A stretch of 64,000 nucleotides of DNA, from positions 991,501-1,055,500 of the forward strand of contig CANNCV010000001.1 in the NCBI GenBank assembly GCA_947503245.1, given 5' to 3'. Made by a program: the position numbers and the translations under genes. Under the pieces are notes generated by a model that had not been told where the DNA came from, searched no databases, and saw only the letters and a program-made list of their open reading frames with translations. How positions within the stretch are numbered: position 1 is the first letter of the stretch; every line of letters starts with the position of its first letter. Source of the stretch: an uncultured Sphingomonadaceae bacterium (GTDB lineage: Bacteria > Pseudomonadota > Alphaproteobacteria > Sphingomonadales > Sphingomonadaceae). Shown piece after piece: positions 29,957 through 38,921 of this stretch.

Positions 29957-31530
29957 CTTTGCGCAATAACGGGTATGGCCATGGCTATGGCACCAGTCTT
30001 ATGATCATGGACAAGGTCTGTTCGTAACTGCCGAGACAAGCCGGTGATGACCTTGCTGATATTATGCTGGTTCAACATGGCTATGGCTTGATCACCTATC
30101 AGGGATTCGCTGGACAGTTTAAGCCGCAACAGTTTTCCGGTTGAGTCGGCCTCGGCAGAGATTGTGAGACGGTTAGGTGCATCACGATCAAGTGTTTCGA
30201 TAACTTCCAACAATTCTGTCAGCAAAAACGCCACTGGCATGGCTGTGTCTTGTTCAACCTTATGTTGCTCGCAGCGAATGTGCGTGCGTGCGGCGATATC
30301 ATTGCGTCCGCCTTTGCGAAAACTGGCCACAATTTCATTTATCAATGCGCGCAATGCTATGCCTTTGGCGGCTTCCCCTTGAGCAAAATGATTGCGATGC
30401 ACCACGGCTAATGCGTCGACGCGGCGTTGAATCATGGAATATTGCTCTTTCAATTCCGGATCGGCAATGCCGCGGCCATGCAGGTTCAGAAGGCTGGTAA
30501 TGATTTGCAAATTGTTTTTGACGCGGTGATGAACCTCACGCGTCAGTTTGATCTGGTCCTCCAGACTATCTGCTAACACGGTCTTGTCGTCATTCACCTT
30601 GCCAGCCAAATGATTGAACACAGTGTCCAGTTCGCGAATTTCCGGCGCTATTGCTCCGCTTAACTTCAATTCTGAAACTGTCGCGCCGGGGCTATAATCA
30701 TGCATCTTTTTCTGCAGGGCATTGAGTGGACCAAGCAACATGCGATTGACGATAACCCAACCGATCATTGCGGCGAACACTGTCATCATCACCAGCAATA
30801 TACGGATAAAATAATTGGGTGAGACGGTAGGAGGCTTGGGTAATTGCAAAACCAATTCCATACCAAGAACAGCCTGAGTGGCAATGATACCGCCTTCCAG
30901 TCTATTTTTATCGCGAATGGGCAATTGCTTTAGCAACAGGTCTTCATTGCCGGAATGTAGCCGCATATGGGACAGAGGCAGATCGTCCTGTGGATCGGCA
31001 AGTCGCAAAAGTGTAGCCGCGCTAATAAAAACACTTGCCGCCAAACGCTGGTCCGGCTCGCGAATATGCAGGATCAACCCGCTTTGATTGTTAGCAATTT
31101 GCAAGGGGTCCGGAGTACCGATCATAATTTGGCGGGTAATATTTTCCGGCATGACCCCGATAGTGCAAATTGGTTCGCCAGATGTGCCTTTGATGAGCAA
31201 TGCGCTGTCCACGCTATCTTCTCTTGCCAAGGCACTTAACTGTTTGCAGGCCGCGCTCTCATCGCCATTAATTCTGGGCTGCGTCGTTTCGAGCAGTTTT
31301 TCCTGCACAAGAGATAGCGCATTGTTTAGCCGCAAAGCACTCAGGTTGAGAGAGCTTACTGCGACATCATTGCGGGTATCTTTGCTGTTTCGGTCAATCT
31401 GGATAGTCACCAGAAATGCAATAAGAGCCAGTGGAGCCATTGCCAGCAAGAGTATCAAAAACAATTTCAGGCCGGTCGAATAGGCCTTGGGCTTGTTCTC
31501 GTCAGTCCAGTAAAAATTATCAGCGGCCAT
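29929..31530 (-). CDS. Sensor histidine kinase-like protein of the stress locus (PhyP-like)
   Basis: 533 residues. Membrane segments at ~22-44 and ~243-262 bracket a periplasmic sensor domain; a HAMP-like linker follows. The dimerisation domain is HisKA_2 with [12 protein letters not shown] (His334). The ATPase domain appears degenerate: where the N-box Asn is expected the sequence reads [14 protein letters not shown], and no DxGxG box is seen. In Sphingomonas, PhyP is a membrane kinase-like protein next to phyR that acts mainly as a negative regulator of PhyR, probably by dephosphorylation; this gene fits that type by place and sequence. It follows nepR by 117 bases, with no sigma factor gene between. 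Confidence 0.82.
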   Translation of the reverse strand: MAADNFYWTDENKPKAYSTGLKLFLILLLAMAPLALIAFLVTIQIDRNSKDTRNDVAVSSLNLSALRLNNALSLVQEKLLETTQPRINGDESAACKQLSALAREDSVDSALLIKGTSGEPICTIGVMPENITRQIMIGTPDPLQIANNQSGLILHIREPDQRLAASVFISAATLLRLADPQDDLPLSHMRLHSGNEDLLLKQLPIRDKNRLEGGIIATQAVLGMELVLQLPKPPTVSPNYFIRILLVMMTVFAAMIGWVIVNRMLLGPLNALQKKMHDYSPGATVSELKLSGAIAPEIRELDTVFNHLAGKVNDDKTVLADSLEDQIKLTREVHHRVKNNLQIITSLLNLHGRGIADPELKEQYSMIQRRVDALAVVHRNHFAQGEAAKGIALRALINEIVASFRKGGRNDIAARTHIRCEQHKVEQDTAMPVAFLLTELLEVIETLDRDAPNRLTISAEADSTGKLLRLKLSSESLIGDQAIAMLNQHNISKVITGLSRQLRTDLVHDHKTGAIAMAIPVIAQSQSEPDEPA

Positions 31531-31647
31531 CAGATAATTCTCGGCCTTTTTCGAAGGTCAATATGTCCATTATATTGTCGCTATTCAGGTCGCATACTTT
31601 GTCAGGTCTATGCCCCGCGATACGCCAGCAATGACAGCCAGACCCAA

Positions 31648-31830
31648 TTATTTTAACTGATCCAGCAGTTTTTGAAAGTCTTCGGGAAGCTCTTCTTCGA
31701 CCGTTTGCTGATATACCGATTTTAGCGCTTGACCTATCGACCCTGAACGCGCGGCATCGTCGCCGCTATCATCAAAGGCATTATTACGGTCTTGCCCAGT
31801 GCCTTGATCTTGATATTTGTTCATTGTCAT
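31648..31830 (-). CDS. nepR: Anti-sigma factor NepR
   Basis: A 60-residue protein. The conserved helix pair of NepR is clear: IGQALKSVYQQTVEEELPEDF followed by QKLLDQL. NepR holds the ECF sigma factor EcfG until phosphorylated PhyR removes it. Divergent from phyR, and preceded by an EcfG-type promoter at 31914-31938. The start is ATG 31830 or ATG 31824. Unusually, ecfG is not downstream. Confidence 0.92.
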   Translation of the reverse strand: MTMNKYQDQGTGQDRNNAFDDSGDDAARSGSIGQALKSVYQQTVEEELPEDFQKLLDQLK

Positions 31831-31913
31831 TATCAGCGCCGATAGAAGTAAGTTGATCAGTATGCACGGATCTGAACCTGCAGTATCCCTATTATCTGAT
31901 GATATACTCGGTC

Positions 31914-31938
31914 AACACCCCAGTTGATATAAAGTTCC
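31914..31938 (-). promoter_or_regulatory. EcfG-dependent promoter of nepR
   Basis: On the minus strand GGAAC (31934-31938), 16 bases, then TGTT (31914-31917), against the known alphaproteobacterial EcfG consensus GGAAC-N16/17-CGTT. Transcription would start about 75-80 bases before nepR. This is the expected self-regulation of the stress locus. Confidence 0.72.
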
Positions 31939-32126
31939 TTGGTATATGTATATAGAGGATAGTTTGCATGATGTGGTTTTTCCAGGCCCATGCTGTTTAG
32001 AGGTATCGGCGGGTAAAAGGTCGATCTATCTTCACACTCGCATCGCTGCTTTGTGCGAATGGGTCTTGCAATATGACGATGCGATCACCAAGGATTAGGA
32101 AAAGAATAATTGGAGAATTTGAGACA

Positions 32127-32915
32127 ATGTCCTTAGGTCAGGAACTCGCCCCGCATCTGCCATTTTTACGCCGCTATAGCCGCGCCTTAAATGGCGAACA
32201 GGCGCGTGGTGATGCCTATGTAAAGGCTACGCTGGAAGCGATTATCGCCGCGCCAGACGAATTTGGCACTGGCAGTGACATCAAAGTCGAATTGTACCGG
32301 ATGTTCCATATTATCTGGTCATCGACACGGGATAACCATGATGATGATATTGACGTAGCGACAGATGATATACGCGAACAGATTGTGCAAAGCCGATTGG
32401 GCAGCCTGCCATCTTTGCCGCGTCAGGCGCTGCTTTTGACTGTGGTCGAAGGCTTTTCTCACAGTGATGCAGCCATCATTATTGACAGTGACGTTGCGAC
32501 CGTTGGTGATTTGGTCAATCAGGCCATGCGCGATATTGAAGATCAAATCACAACTGATGTGCTGATCATTGAAGATGAACCTATTATCGCGATGGATATT
32601 GAAACTATTGTTGAGGATATGGGCCACAAGGTCGCCGGTATTGCAGCAACACGCGATGAGGCCGTTGCGCTTGCGGCCAAGACATCTCCGGGTCTTATAT
32701 TGGCGGACATACAGTTGGCTGATAACAGTTCGGGCATTGATGCTGTGGCTGATATTCTCAACGAGATTGATGTGCCGGTTATCTTTATTACGGCATTCCC
32801 AGAGCGTCTTCTCACTGGGGAGCGTTTGGAGCCGGTTTTCTTGATCACCAAACCGTTCCAGCGCGATAGTGTTCGTGCCGCTATCTCGCAGGCTTTGTTT
32901 TTCCACCAAGGCTGA
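32127..32915 (+). CDS. phyR: PhyR anti-anti-sigma response regulator
   Basis: 262 residues. Residues ~1-140 are a sigma-factor-like domain (helices LPFLRRYSRALNG, and LPRQALLLTVVEGFSHSDAA) that mimics EcfG and captures NepR. Residues ~143-262 are a receiver domain with the acidic pair at 150-151, the phospho-acceptor Asp194 (LILADIQL) and Lys242 (LITKPF), plus the ITAFPE motif typical of PhyR. ATG at 32127 is chosen as the start of the conserved SLGQELAPHL; GGAG lies 11 bases upstream. No clear EcfG site was found on this strand. Confidence 0.95.
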   Translation: MSLGQELAPHLPFLRRYSRALNGEQARGDAYVKATLEAIIAAPDEFGTGSDIKVELYRMFHIIWSSTRDNHDDDIDVATDDIREQIVQSRLGSLPSLPRQALLLTVVEGFSHSDAAIIIDSDVATVGDLVNQAMRDIEDQITTDVLIIEDEPIIAMDIETIVEDMGHKVAGIAATRDEAVALAAKTSPGLILADIQLADNSSGIDAVADILNEIDVPVIFITAFPERLLTGERLEPVFLITKPFQRDSVRAAISQALFFHQG

Positions 32916-32991
32916 TCAGCCGAATCGGTTGACGCTCGCTTAGGGGTTAGATGCAACCTATAATGCTGAGGGTCTTCGACATCACCGGACA

Positions 32992-33026
32992 CAAAAAAAG
33001 CGGCCTGTAACGGGCCGCTTTTTTTG
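32992..33026. terminator. Bidirectional terminator between phyR and rpsD
   Basis: AAAAAAAGCGGCC and GGCCGCTTTTTTT form a perfect stem around a short loop, with A and T runs on both sides, between the convergent genes. Confidence 0.92.
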
Positions 33027-33041
33027 GTGTGTTCCGCTGGA

Positions 33042-33656
33042 TTAACGCGAATAAAATTCGACGACCAGATTGGGTTCCATTTTCACTGGATAAGGTACCT
33101 CATCCAGCGTTGGGATACGACCAAAGGTTACCTTGTCGGTGCCATCAGGCTGTACATATTCAGGAATGTCACGCTCGGCCAAGCCTTGCGCTTCAATGAC
33201 CAGTGCCATTTCCTGTGCTTTTTTCGACAGACCAACAACTTCACCCACTTTGATGCGGCGTGATGGAATGTTGCACTTCTCACCATTGACCAAGATATGA
33301 CCATGGTTGACGATCTGGCGCGCGGCAAAGATGGTTGGTGCGAACTTGGCACGATAAACGATCATGTCTAGACGCTGCTCCAAAATACCGATCAGATTTT
33401 GCGAAGTATCGCCCTTCATCCGCGCAGCTTCACCATAAGCGCGGCGGAATTGCTTCTCGGTCACATCGCCATAATAGCCTTTCAGCTTTTGCTTGGCGCG
33501 CAGCTGAATACCGAAGTCAGACAATTTGCTCTTGCGACGCTGACCGTGCTGGCCAGGGCCATATTCGCGGCGGTTTACGGGTGATTTGGGGCGGCCCCAA
33601 ATATTTTCGCCCATGCGGCGATCAATTTTATATTTAGCGGATGTACGCTTTGACAT
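33042..33656 (-). CDS. rpsD: 30S ribosomal protein uS4
   Basis: Primary 16S rRNA-binding protein, 204 residues. It has the N-terminal [21 protein letters not shown] of the cysteine-free form and the S4 RNA-binding domain starting near [16 protein letters not shown] with [10 protein letters not shown]. The start has TTGGAGC upstream. A -35 TTGACA with 17-base spacing lies about 110-140 bases upstream (33766-33794). Confidence 0.97.
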   Translation of the reverse strand: MSKRTSAKYKIDRRMGENIWGRPKSPVNRREYGPGQHGQRRKSKLSDFGIQLRAKQKLKGYYGDVTEKQFRRAYGEAARMKGDTSQNLIGILEQRLDMIVYRAKFAPTIFAARQIVNHGHILVNGEKCNIPSRRIKVGEVVGLSKKAQEMALVIEAQGLAERDIPEYVQPDGTDKVTFGRIPTLDEVPYPVKMEPNLVVEFYSR

Positions 33657-33765
33657 AATATAGCTCCAACTTGCTGTTTCATTGTCCCGGATCGCACCAT
33701 GATGACCAGTTGATCATCATGCGGCTACCGCTTCACCGGGGTGCGGAGCCAATTGCGAAGGCGCG

Positions 33766-33794
33766 CCTATGCGCAATAACACTTATATTGTCAA
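33766..33794 (-). promoter_or_regulatory. Candidate promoter of rpsD
   Basis: On the minus strand TTGACA (33789-33794), 17 bases, then CATAGG (33766-33771). The -35 box is perfect, the -10 box is poor. Housekeeping sigma factor promoter, inferred from boxes only. Confidence 0.45.
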
Positions 33795-33811
33795 GCCAAG
33801 CTGTAGCAGGA

Positions 33812-34063
33812 TCAGGATTTATTACTGCTTTGCGACGTTTTCTGTTGATCAGCCTGATTTGCAGAGACTCTATCCTTTCTTATGCCGACCTCGCGGCAAA
33901 CCCGTTTTGTTCGGCGACTACCAGTAATAGCCTCTTTGCTACAGACCACTCTCTTTTCAACAGACTTTGTTGTGTTTTGTTTCGCTAGTAATGGAGCGTC
34001 GGCGCTAGGCGACGCTGCAAGCGCAAGCATAATAACAGGGGCGATGGCTGTAGATAGTATCAT
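33812..34063 (-). CDS. Small secreted basic protein, unknown function
   Basis: 83 residues. A clean signal peptide (MILSTAIAPVIMLALAAS, cleavage probably at SADA) is followed by a short charged protein. It has two cysteines in EKRVVCSKE and KRVCREV, separated by TGSRRT, and a polar Ser/Gln/Lys-rich tail. The ribosome site AGGAG is 9 bases before the ATG, which supports a real gene. Similar short exported proteins with a C-x-n-TGSR-x-n-C pattern occur in sphingomonads, but I do not know a named function. It lies alone between rpsD and chorismate mutase. Confidence 0.72.
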   Translation of the reverse strand: MILSTAIAPVIMLALAASPSADAPLLAKQNTTKSVEKRVVCSKEAITGSRRTKRVCREVGIRKDRVSANQADQQKTSQSSNKS

Positions 34064-34259
34064 TGGGGCAGACTCCTATTGGGTCGGGATCGGGGGAAGC
34101 GAATGATAAATATTTCGCGAGGATCATCGGAAAAGTTACGGTGTAAAAGGAAACCCAAACAATATATGCAGAGAGGTTCTCATGGCTTCGGATATTTGGA
34201 GCGTCTGACGGTGAGTCTAAACGCTCGACTTAGTGGGTAATCGGCATTAGGTAGCGGGC

Positions 34260-34622
34260 ATGAAGAACGAACCGGACAAGATATCGGGCGAGCAACCTCA
34301 CAATGCTCTAGATGACGCCCTTATACCTGACAAATGCGAGAATATGCGCGATGTTCGTGCAGGAGTAGATGCAGTAGACCAACAGATTATTGCACTGCTT
34401 AGCCAGCGCTTTGGCTATATGCGGGCGGCTGCGCGTATCAAGCCGGAGCGTAGCGCAGTGCGTGATGAGGCTCGTAAAGCTCAAGTTATCGATAACGCGA
34501 AAAAGGCTGCTTGGGAAAGCAATGTTCCGATAGGATTCGTCAGTGAATTTTGGGATCAGCTGGTTGAAACCTCAATTTCCTATGAGATGGAGCATTGGGA
34601 TAATTTGCGAAAACAAAACTAA
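34260..34622 (+). CDS. Chorismate mutase, AroQ type
   Basis: Converts chorismate to prephenate. The AroQ helical domain starts near residue 29: MRDVRAGVDAVDQQIIALLSQR with the active-site Arg, then ARIKPERSAVRDEARKAQVI containing the Lys and Arg that bind the substrate carboxylates, and a final helix with EFWDQLVETSISYE. The first ~28 residues are an unmatched polar extension. At 120 residues it is a stand-alone mutase. No other aromatic amino acid gene is nearby. Convergent with the methyltransferase gene. Confidence 0.85.
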   Translation: MKNEPDKISGEQPHNALDDALIPDKCENMRDVRAGVDAVDQQIIALLSQRFGYMRAAARIKPERSAVRDEARKAQVIDNAKKAAWESNVPIGFVSEFWDQLVETSISYEMEHWDNLRKQN

Positions 34623-34649
34623 TATCAGGATATTGCCTAGGCCTTGAAT

Positions 34650-35405
34650 TCAATCTGATGTTTCGCGCGGGGTTCTGTCCAGATGTGACAATACGCCGCG
34701 CATGGCACGAACCTGTGTTTCGTTCCAACTCGCTTGTGTGAGCAAAGTGCGCAATGTCCGCTCGGTTGCCGGTGTGCGGTCCTCAGGGAAGAAATATCCT
34801 CTCACCCGCAGCATAGCGAAGAGCTGCTCAATCATGCCATCCAGATCATGTTGTGAGGCTGGATCTTCCGGTTCCTGCCAAGTGGGCTGTGCCAGATCAG
34901 CCATTTGTGCGCATTCATAAGCAATAATGATGACTGCTTGCGCCAAATTGATAGAGCCAAAGTCAGGATTGATAGGAATGGTTATGATCGAACGAGCAAG
35001 CGCTACGTCATCGGAGTCGAGTCCGGATCGTTCAGGGCCGAATAATATGGCGGTGCACTTGCCATTATCGCTCTTGGCCATGTGCATTCTGGCTGCCGCA
35101 TCTTGCGGCGTATATACTGGCTTTGTCACGCCGCGTTTGCGCACAGTGGTTGCATAGACCTGATGACAATCGGCCACTGCCTCGGCAGTTGTTGCATAGA
35201 CTTTAGCATCGGCCAACAATCGGTCTGCGCCTGCTGCAGAAGGCCCCGCATCGGGATTCGGCCAGCCGTCCCTAGGGGCGACGAGACGCAGTTCAGTTAG
35301 ACCAAAATTCAGCATGGCGCGCGCTGCCTTGCCGATATTCTCACCCAATTGCGGCCGCACCAGCACGATGACGGGCTGGGCGGGTTTGGCATTGGCCGTG
35401 CTCAT
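34650..35405 (-). CDS. trmJ: TrmJ-like tRNA 2'-O-methyltransferase (SPOUT family)
   Basis: SAM-dependent 2'-O-methylation of tRNA position 32 is the role in TrmJ; the family also covers related RNA methylases. The knotted SPOUT fold is seen in [41 protein letters not shown] and [22 protein letters not shown]. The C-terminal helical extension ends with [10 protein letters not shown]. 251 residues. It overlaps nrdR by ATGA and closes the rpiB-glyA-nrdR run. Confidence 0.88.
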   Translation of the reverse strand: MSTANAKPAQPVIVLVRPQLGENIGKAARAMLNFGLTELRLVAPRDGWPNPDAGPSAAGADRLLADAKVYATTAEAVADCHQVYATTVRKRGVTKPVYTPQDAAARMHMAKSDNGKCTAILFGPERSGLDSDDVALARSIITIPINPDFGSINLAQAVIIIAYECAQMADLAQPTWQEPEDPASQHDLDGMIEQLFAMLRVRGYFFPEDRTPATERTLRTLLTQASWNETQVRAMRGVLSHLDRTPRETSD

Positions 35406-35863
35406 CTTTTGCCAACATCTTTCACATTGCTGGCAAATTCTTCAAAATCCCGGGCCTCGCTAAAATCACGATAGACACTGGCGAAACGAATATAGGCAAC
35501 ACTGTCAAGTTGTCGCAGCCCGTCCATCACCAATTCACCAATTCTCTGGGATGGAACTTCATTCTCGCCGCTGGTTTCGATTTGCCTTTGAATGCCAGAG
35601 ACAAGCTGGGTAATCTTCTCTTGGCTAACATCGCGTTTGCGGCAGGCCAGACTGACCGATAATTCCAGTTTGTTACGATCAAAAGCTTCGCGCCGGTCTG
35701 CACTCTTCACCACCACAATGTCGCGCAACTGAATGCGTTCAAATGTTGTGAAGCGCGCAGCACATTGCTCGCACTGACGGCGACGCCGGATTGCTGTGCC
35801 ATCCTCTGTCGGGCGGCTATCTTTTACCTGGCTGTTCTCATGGGCACAAAAGGGGCAGCGCAT
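35402..35863 (-). CDS. nrdR: Transcriptional repressor NrdR
   Basis: Repressor of ribonucleotide reductase genes, responding to (d)ATP. The N-terminal zinc ribbon has MRCPFC and CEQC (residues ~3-34), the ATP-cone domain follows ([17 protein letters not shown] to [12 protein letters not shown]). The 153 residues are normal. It overlaps trmJ by ATGA. In many alphaproteobacteria it follows glyA directly; here two zinc-ribbon genes separate them. Confidence 0.96.
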   Translation of the reverse strand: MRCPFCAHENSQVKDSRPTEDGTAIRRRRQCEQCAARFTTFERIQLRDIVVVKSADRREAFDRNKLELSVSLACRKRDVSQEKITQLVSGIQRQIETSGENEVPSQRIGELVMDGLRQLDSVAYIRFASVYRDFSEARDFEEFASNVKDVGKR

Positions 35864-35878
35864 TGCGGGGTGGGCACC

Positions 35879-36235
35879 TTATTTCTCGGGGTCATCATCT
35901 TGATCCGCATTGTCGCGGTTGCGATGCCGATAGGCGACTATGCCAGCGCCTGCAAGTGCCCCGGCGAACCAGCCAATAATCGGGATGGGTGCTCCAGCCA
36001 AGGCACCTATGGCGGCACCGCCAGCCATTTTCTTGCCAAGCTCTGTTTCCATTGCCTCTTTGCCGGTCTCTGCTAGCTCTTGTGCAGCCTGCGAAACATA
36101 ATGTTTGGCTTGCTCGACAATGTCGCCTTCATCTTTGCTGCCCAATAATGCGCCGCACTGGCTGCAATAGCGAACATCCCCATCTACCGTTTCAAGGCAT
36201 TTGGTGCATTGTTCAAAGATGGTGGGGTCAGTCAT
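35879..36235 (-). CDS. Zinc-ribbon / glycine-zipper membrane protein, copy 2
   Basis: 118 residues, not a named family to me. Residues ~10-30 hold a rubredoxin-type zinc ribbon (CTKC...YCSQCG). An amphipathic helix follows (QAKHYVSQAAQELAETGKEA), then a Gly/Ala-rich membrane segment (AGGAAIGALAGAPIPII, LAGAGIVAYRH) and a charged C-terminus. It is clearly a paralogue of the next upstream gene (36271-36672), sharing QAKHYV, AGGAA-GA-AG and AGIV-YRH. It ends 15 bases before nrdR, so it is probably in the glyA transcript. Confidence 0.8.
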   Translation of the reverse strand: MTDPTIFEQCTKCLETVDGDVRYCSQCGALLGSKDEGDIVEQAKHYVSQAAQELAETGKEAMETELGKKMAGGAAIGALAGAPIPIIGWFAGALAGAGIVAYRHRNRDNADQDDDPEK

Positions 36236-36270
36236 AAACCTGTCTGTGCCATATTATTGGCCATGGCGTA

Positions 36271-36672
36271 TCAGGGCTTTTTCTTTTCGTCTTCGTCCTG
36301 CTTCTTCTTGGTGACATGCCGATAGCCAACAATGCCGGCACCAACAACAGCGCTAGCCGCTACACCGATAGGCAGCAACAATCCGGCTGCAGCGCCCAAT
36401 GCCGCACCGCCTGCAATCTTTTTCGCAGAGTCCTGATCCGCCAGATGTTTGCCATTATCATAGGCCGCTTTGGAAGCGTCTTTTGTTGCTTCCCATAATT
36501 CTTCAGCGGCTTCGTTCACATAATGCTTGGCTTGAGAAGGGAAGCTTTCTGCAGCGATCTGCTCAGGCGTCTTTTCCCCGCATTGCGGGCAAAATTTCGT
36601 GCCCGCGCTGTAATCATGCTTACAGCTCAAGCAGGTGTACATTTTGGTTTGGGCTTTTTCTTGATCGGTCAT
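36271..36672 (-). CDS. Zinc-ribbon / glycine-zipper membrane protein, copy 1
   Basis: 133 residues. Same design as its downstream paralogue: zinc ribbon CLSC...FCPQCG, helix QAKHYVNEAAEELWEATKDA, a short insertion (SKAAYDNGKHLADQDS) not in the other copy, then AGGAALGAAAGLLLPIG and AGIVGYRHVTKKK, with a Lys/Glu/Asp tail. The zinc ribbon is cytoplasmic if the Gly-rich hydrophobic hairpin inserts from that side. ATG at 36672 starts MTDQEK, matching the MTD start of the paralogue. Function unknown. Confidence 0.8.
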   Translation of the reverse strand: MTDQEKAQTKMYTCLSCKHDYSAGTKFCPQCGEKTPEQIAAESFPSQAKHYVNEAAEELWEATKDASKAAYDNGKHLADQDSAKKIAGGAALGAAAGLLLPIGVAASAVVGAGIVGYRHVTKKKQDEDEKKKP

Positions 36673-36736
36673 ACCCGTATTATGTGGGTAACACGCTTGA
36701 AAAGTCAAGGCAAAATTATTGTCTCAACTCTTCGCC

Positions 36737-38044
36737 TTAGCCCTCTGGATATATCGGGAAGCGGTCGCACAGCGCTTCTACACGCTGTTTGACATTGGCT
36801 TCCACCACAGGGTCGCCAGCCTCACCCTTGGTCCGCAAACCTTCCAGAACATCGGCAATCATATCGGCAATGTCACGAAATTCCGCTGGGCCAAAACCGC
36901 GGGTTGTCCCTGCTGGTGATCCAATGCGGATACCGCTGGTTTTGAGTGGTGGCAGCGGGTCAAAGGGAATGCCATTTTTGTTGCACGTAATCCCAGCACG
37001 TTCCAGAGCCTCGTCAGCATCCTTACCAGTAACGCCCAACGGGGTCAGATCAACCAATGCGACATGCGTGTCAGTACCACCAGCAACCAAATTGGCGCCG
37101 CGCTCTTGCAAACGCGCGGCCATGACTTTGGCATTTTCGATAACGGCTGCGCTATAGGCTTTGAATTCAGGCTGTAATGCTTCGCCAAAGGCCACGGCTT
37201 TGGCGGCTATGACATGCATGAGCGGGCCACCTTGCAGACCGGGGAATACAGCTGAATTAAACTTCTTACCCAAAGCCTCGTCATTGGTGAGTATCAAACC
37301 GCCGCGGGGTCCGCGCAGTGTTTTGTGCGTGGTGGTTGTCACAACATCGGCATAAGGCAGCGGCGATGGGTGGTGACCACTTGCCACCAGTCCAGCAAAA
37401 TGCGCCATATCGACTTGGAAATAGGCACTGACACTGTCAGCAATTTCACGAAAGCGCCTAAAGTCGATCTGGCGGGGATAGGCTGAACCCCCTGCAAAAA
37501 TCAGCTTGGGTTTATGCTCTTCAGCCAAACGCTGCACTTCATCATAATCGATCAGATGATCGTCTTTGCTCACGCCATATTGCACGGCATTGAACCATTT
37601 GCCGGAAAGGGCAGGGCGCGCGCCATGGGTTAAGTGGCCACCAGCGTCCAGCGACATGCCCAAAATGGTGTCACCCGGTTTGATCAAAGCCAGCAAAACA
37701 GCACCATTGGCCTGTGCGCCAGAATGTGGCTGGACATTGGCATAGGCACAGCCAAAAAGCTCCTTGGCGCGGTCAATGGCCAGTTGCTCAACACTGTCAG
37801 AAGGCGCGCAGCCCTGATAATAGCGGCGTCCGGGATAGCCTTCTGCATATTTGTTAGTGAAGACAGAGCCCTGTGCTTCAAGAACCGCTTTTGAGACAAT
37901 ATTCTCCGAGGCGATCAGTTCAATCTGCTTTTGCTGGCGACCCAATTCTGCATCAATGGCTTTTGCAATGGCGGGGTCGGTTTTCGCCAATGCTTCATCA
38001 AAAAAACCTTGGGCGCGGATGGAATTGTCTGGCTGGCTGCTCAT
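36737..38044 (-). CDS. glyA: Serine hydroxymethyltransferase
   Basis: PLP enzyme interconverting serine and glycine with tetrahydrofolate, the main one-carbon source. The PLP lysine is in [43 protein letters not shown] and the [13 protein letters not shown] ending of the substrate site are all present. About 435 residues. ATG at 38044 starts just before the family start; the frame runs further upstream without similarity. It lies 28 bases after rpiB. Confidence 0.97.
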   Translation of the reverse strand: MSSQPDNSIRAQGFFDEALAKTDPAIAKAIDAELGRQQKQIELIASENIVSKAVLEAQGSVFTNKYAEGYPGRRYYQGCAPSDSVEQLAIDRAKELFGCAYANVQPHSGAQANGAVLLALIKPGDTILGMSLDAGGHLTHGARPALSGKWFNAVQYGVSKDDHLIDYDEVQRLAEEHKPKLIFAGGSAYPRQIDFRRFREIADSVSAYFQVDMAHFAGLVASGHHPSPLPYADVVTTTTHKTLRGPRGGLILTNDEALGKKFNSAVFPGLQGGPLMHVIAAKAVAFGEALQPEFKAYSAAVIENAKVMAARLQERGANLVAGGTDTHVALVDLTPLGVTGKDADEALERAGITCNKNGIPFDPLPPLKTSGIRIGSPAGTTRGFGPAEFRDIADMIADVLEGLRTKGEAGDPVVEANVKQRVEALCDRFPIYPEG

Positions 38045-38072
38045 CAAAGATGTCCTTTGCTGTATTGGCGGG

Positions 38073-38516
38073 TTATTGGCCCAATTTGTTGACGCGGCGC
38101 TGATGGCGGCCGTTTTCGTTATCTTTATCGGCAAAATCGGTTCGCAAAAACGCCTCGATGCATGCCTTGGCTTGCTCTATGCCTATCAGTCTGGCGCCCA
38201 TGGCGATGATGTTCGCGTCATTATGCTCACGTGCCAGAGCTGCAGAAGTGGGTTCTGAAACCAATGCGCAGCGGCTCGCTGGGTTACGATTAACAGCAAT
38301 AGAGATACCTATGCCCGAACCGCATAAGGCAATACCGCGCTCGGCTTGACCATTTGATATGGCGTTGGAAAGTGTATATCCATAATCGGGATAATCGACA
38401 CTGTCGCTGTTGTGCGGCCCCAGATCATCCACGTCATGCCCTTGATCACCCAACCAGCTGACAAGTTCGGCCTTCATGTCTAATGCGGCATGGTCTGATG
38501 CGATGGCAATTTTCAC
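38073..38516 (-). CDS. rpiB: Ribose-5-phosphate isomerase B
   Basis: Interconverts ribose 5-phosphate and ribulose 5-phosphate. The RpiB/LacAB fold has [30 protein letters not shown], the base and phosphate-binding [15 protein letters not shown], and [18 protein letters not shown] at 38516 opens the conserved sequence KIAIASDHA, with AGGAAC upstream. About 147 residues. First gene of the rpiB-glyA run. Confidence 0.93.
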   Translation of the reverse strand: MKIAIASDHAALDMKAELVSWLGDQGHDVDDLGPHNSDSVDYPDYGYTLSNAISNGQAERGIALCGSGIGISIAVNRNPASRCALVSEPTSAALAREHNDANIIAMGARLIGIEQAKACIEAFLRTDFADKDNENGRHQRRVNKLGQ

Positions 38517-38576
38517 GGCGCTGCTGTTCCTGAGCAAGAGTGCGTATTTTCTGCCGCAGGAGATAATGGTGTTCAT

Positions 38577-38698
38577 AGCTATTTACCAGTCAAGATATGC
38601 GGATATCCACCATCTGAGGCAAAATCATTTTGTAAACTCAATACAATGCGGGAACGGCGTTAAGAAATTGGTAAGGTTTTGCCCATAGCGCTTGGCTT
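38577..38698. other. Intergenic segment without a supported gene
   Basis: Together with 38885-38921 this makes a 345-base stretch between rpiB and parA that holds no convincing gene other than the weak open frame listed separately. No terminator or clear promoter could be read here. Confidence 0.4.
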
Positions 38699-38884
38699 AT
38701 GACAAAAGCACTCTCCATTGCCTATGCAACGCATCGTGATATTGTAAGCGGCCTGTTTGCGCGTCTTGAATCTAAAGGCGAAGGATTTGGAGGCACACCA
38801 TTTGATTATGCGCGATTGGCGTTGGTTCTTACCTTATGCGCTGTACCCAGCATGGTAGACGCTGTCACATTTCTACCGCGCTAA
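38699..38884 (+). CDS. Hypothetical 61-residue protein, weakly supported
   Basis: Open frame with an ATG, no clear ribosome site and no similarity known to me. The product has a polar first half (THRDIVSGLFARLESKGEG) and a hydrophobic stretch (YARLALVLTLCAVPSMV), which could be a single membrane segment. It is the only frame that fills the gap between rpiB and parA. It may be a small membrane protein or chance. Confidence 0.3.
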   Translation: MTKALSIAYATHRDIVSGLFARLESKGEGFGGTPFDYARLALVLTLCAVPSMVDAVTFLPR

Positions 38885-38921
38885 TCCGCTTGGCTCCGCG
38901 TCGTAGAAGGAGAGGTCTTGG

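Noticed and set aside
31939-32126. An EcfG promoter for phyR
   Set aside because: No GGAAC-N16/17-CGTT on the plus strand in the leader; a GGAAC at 32137 is inside the gene.
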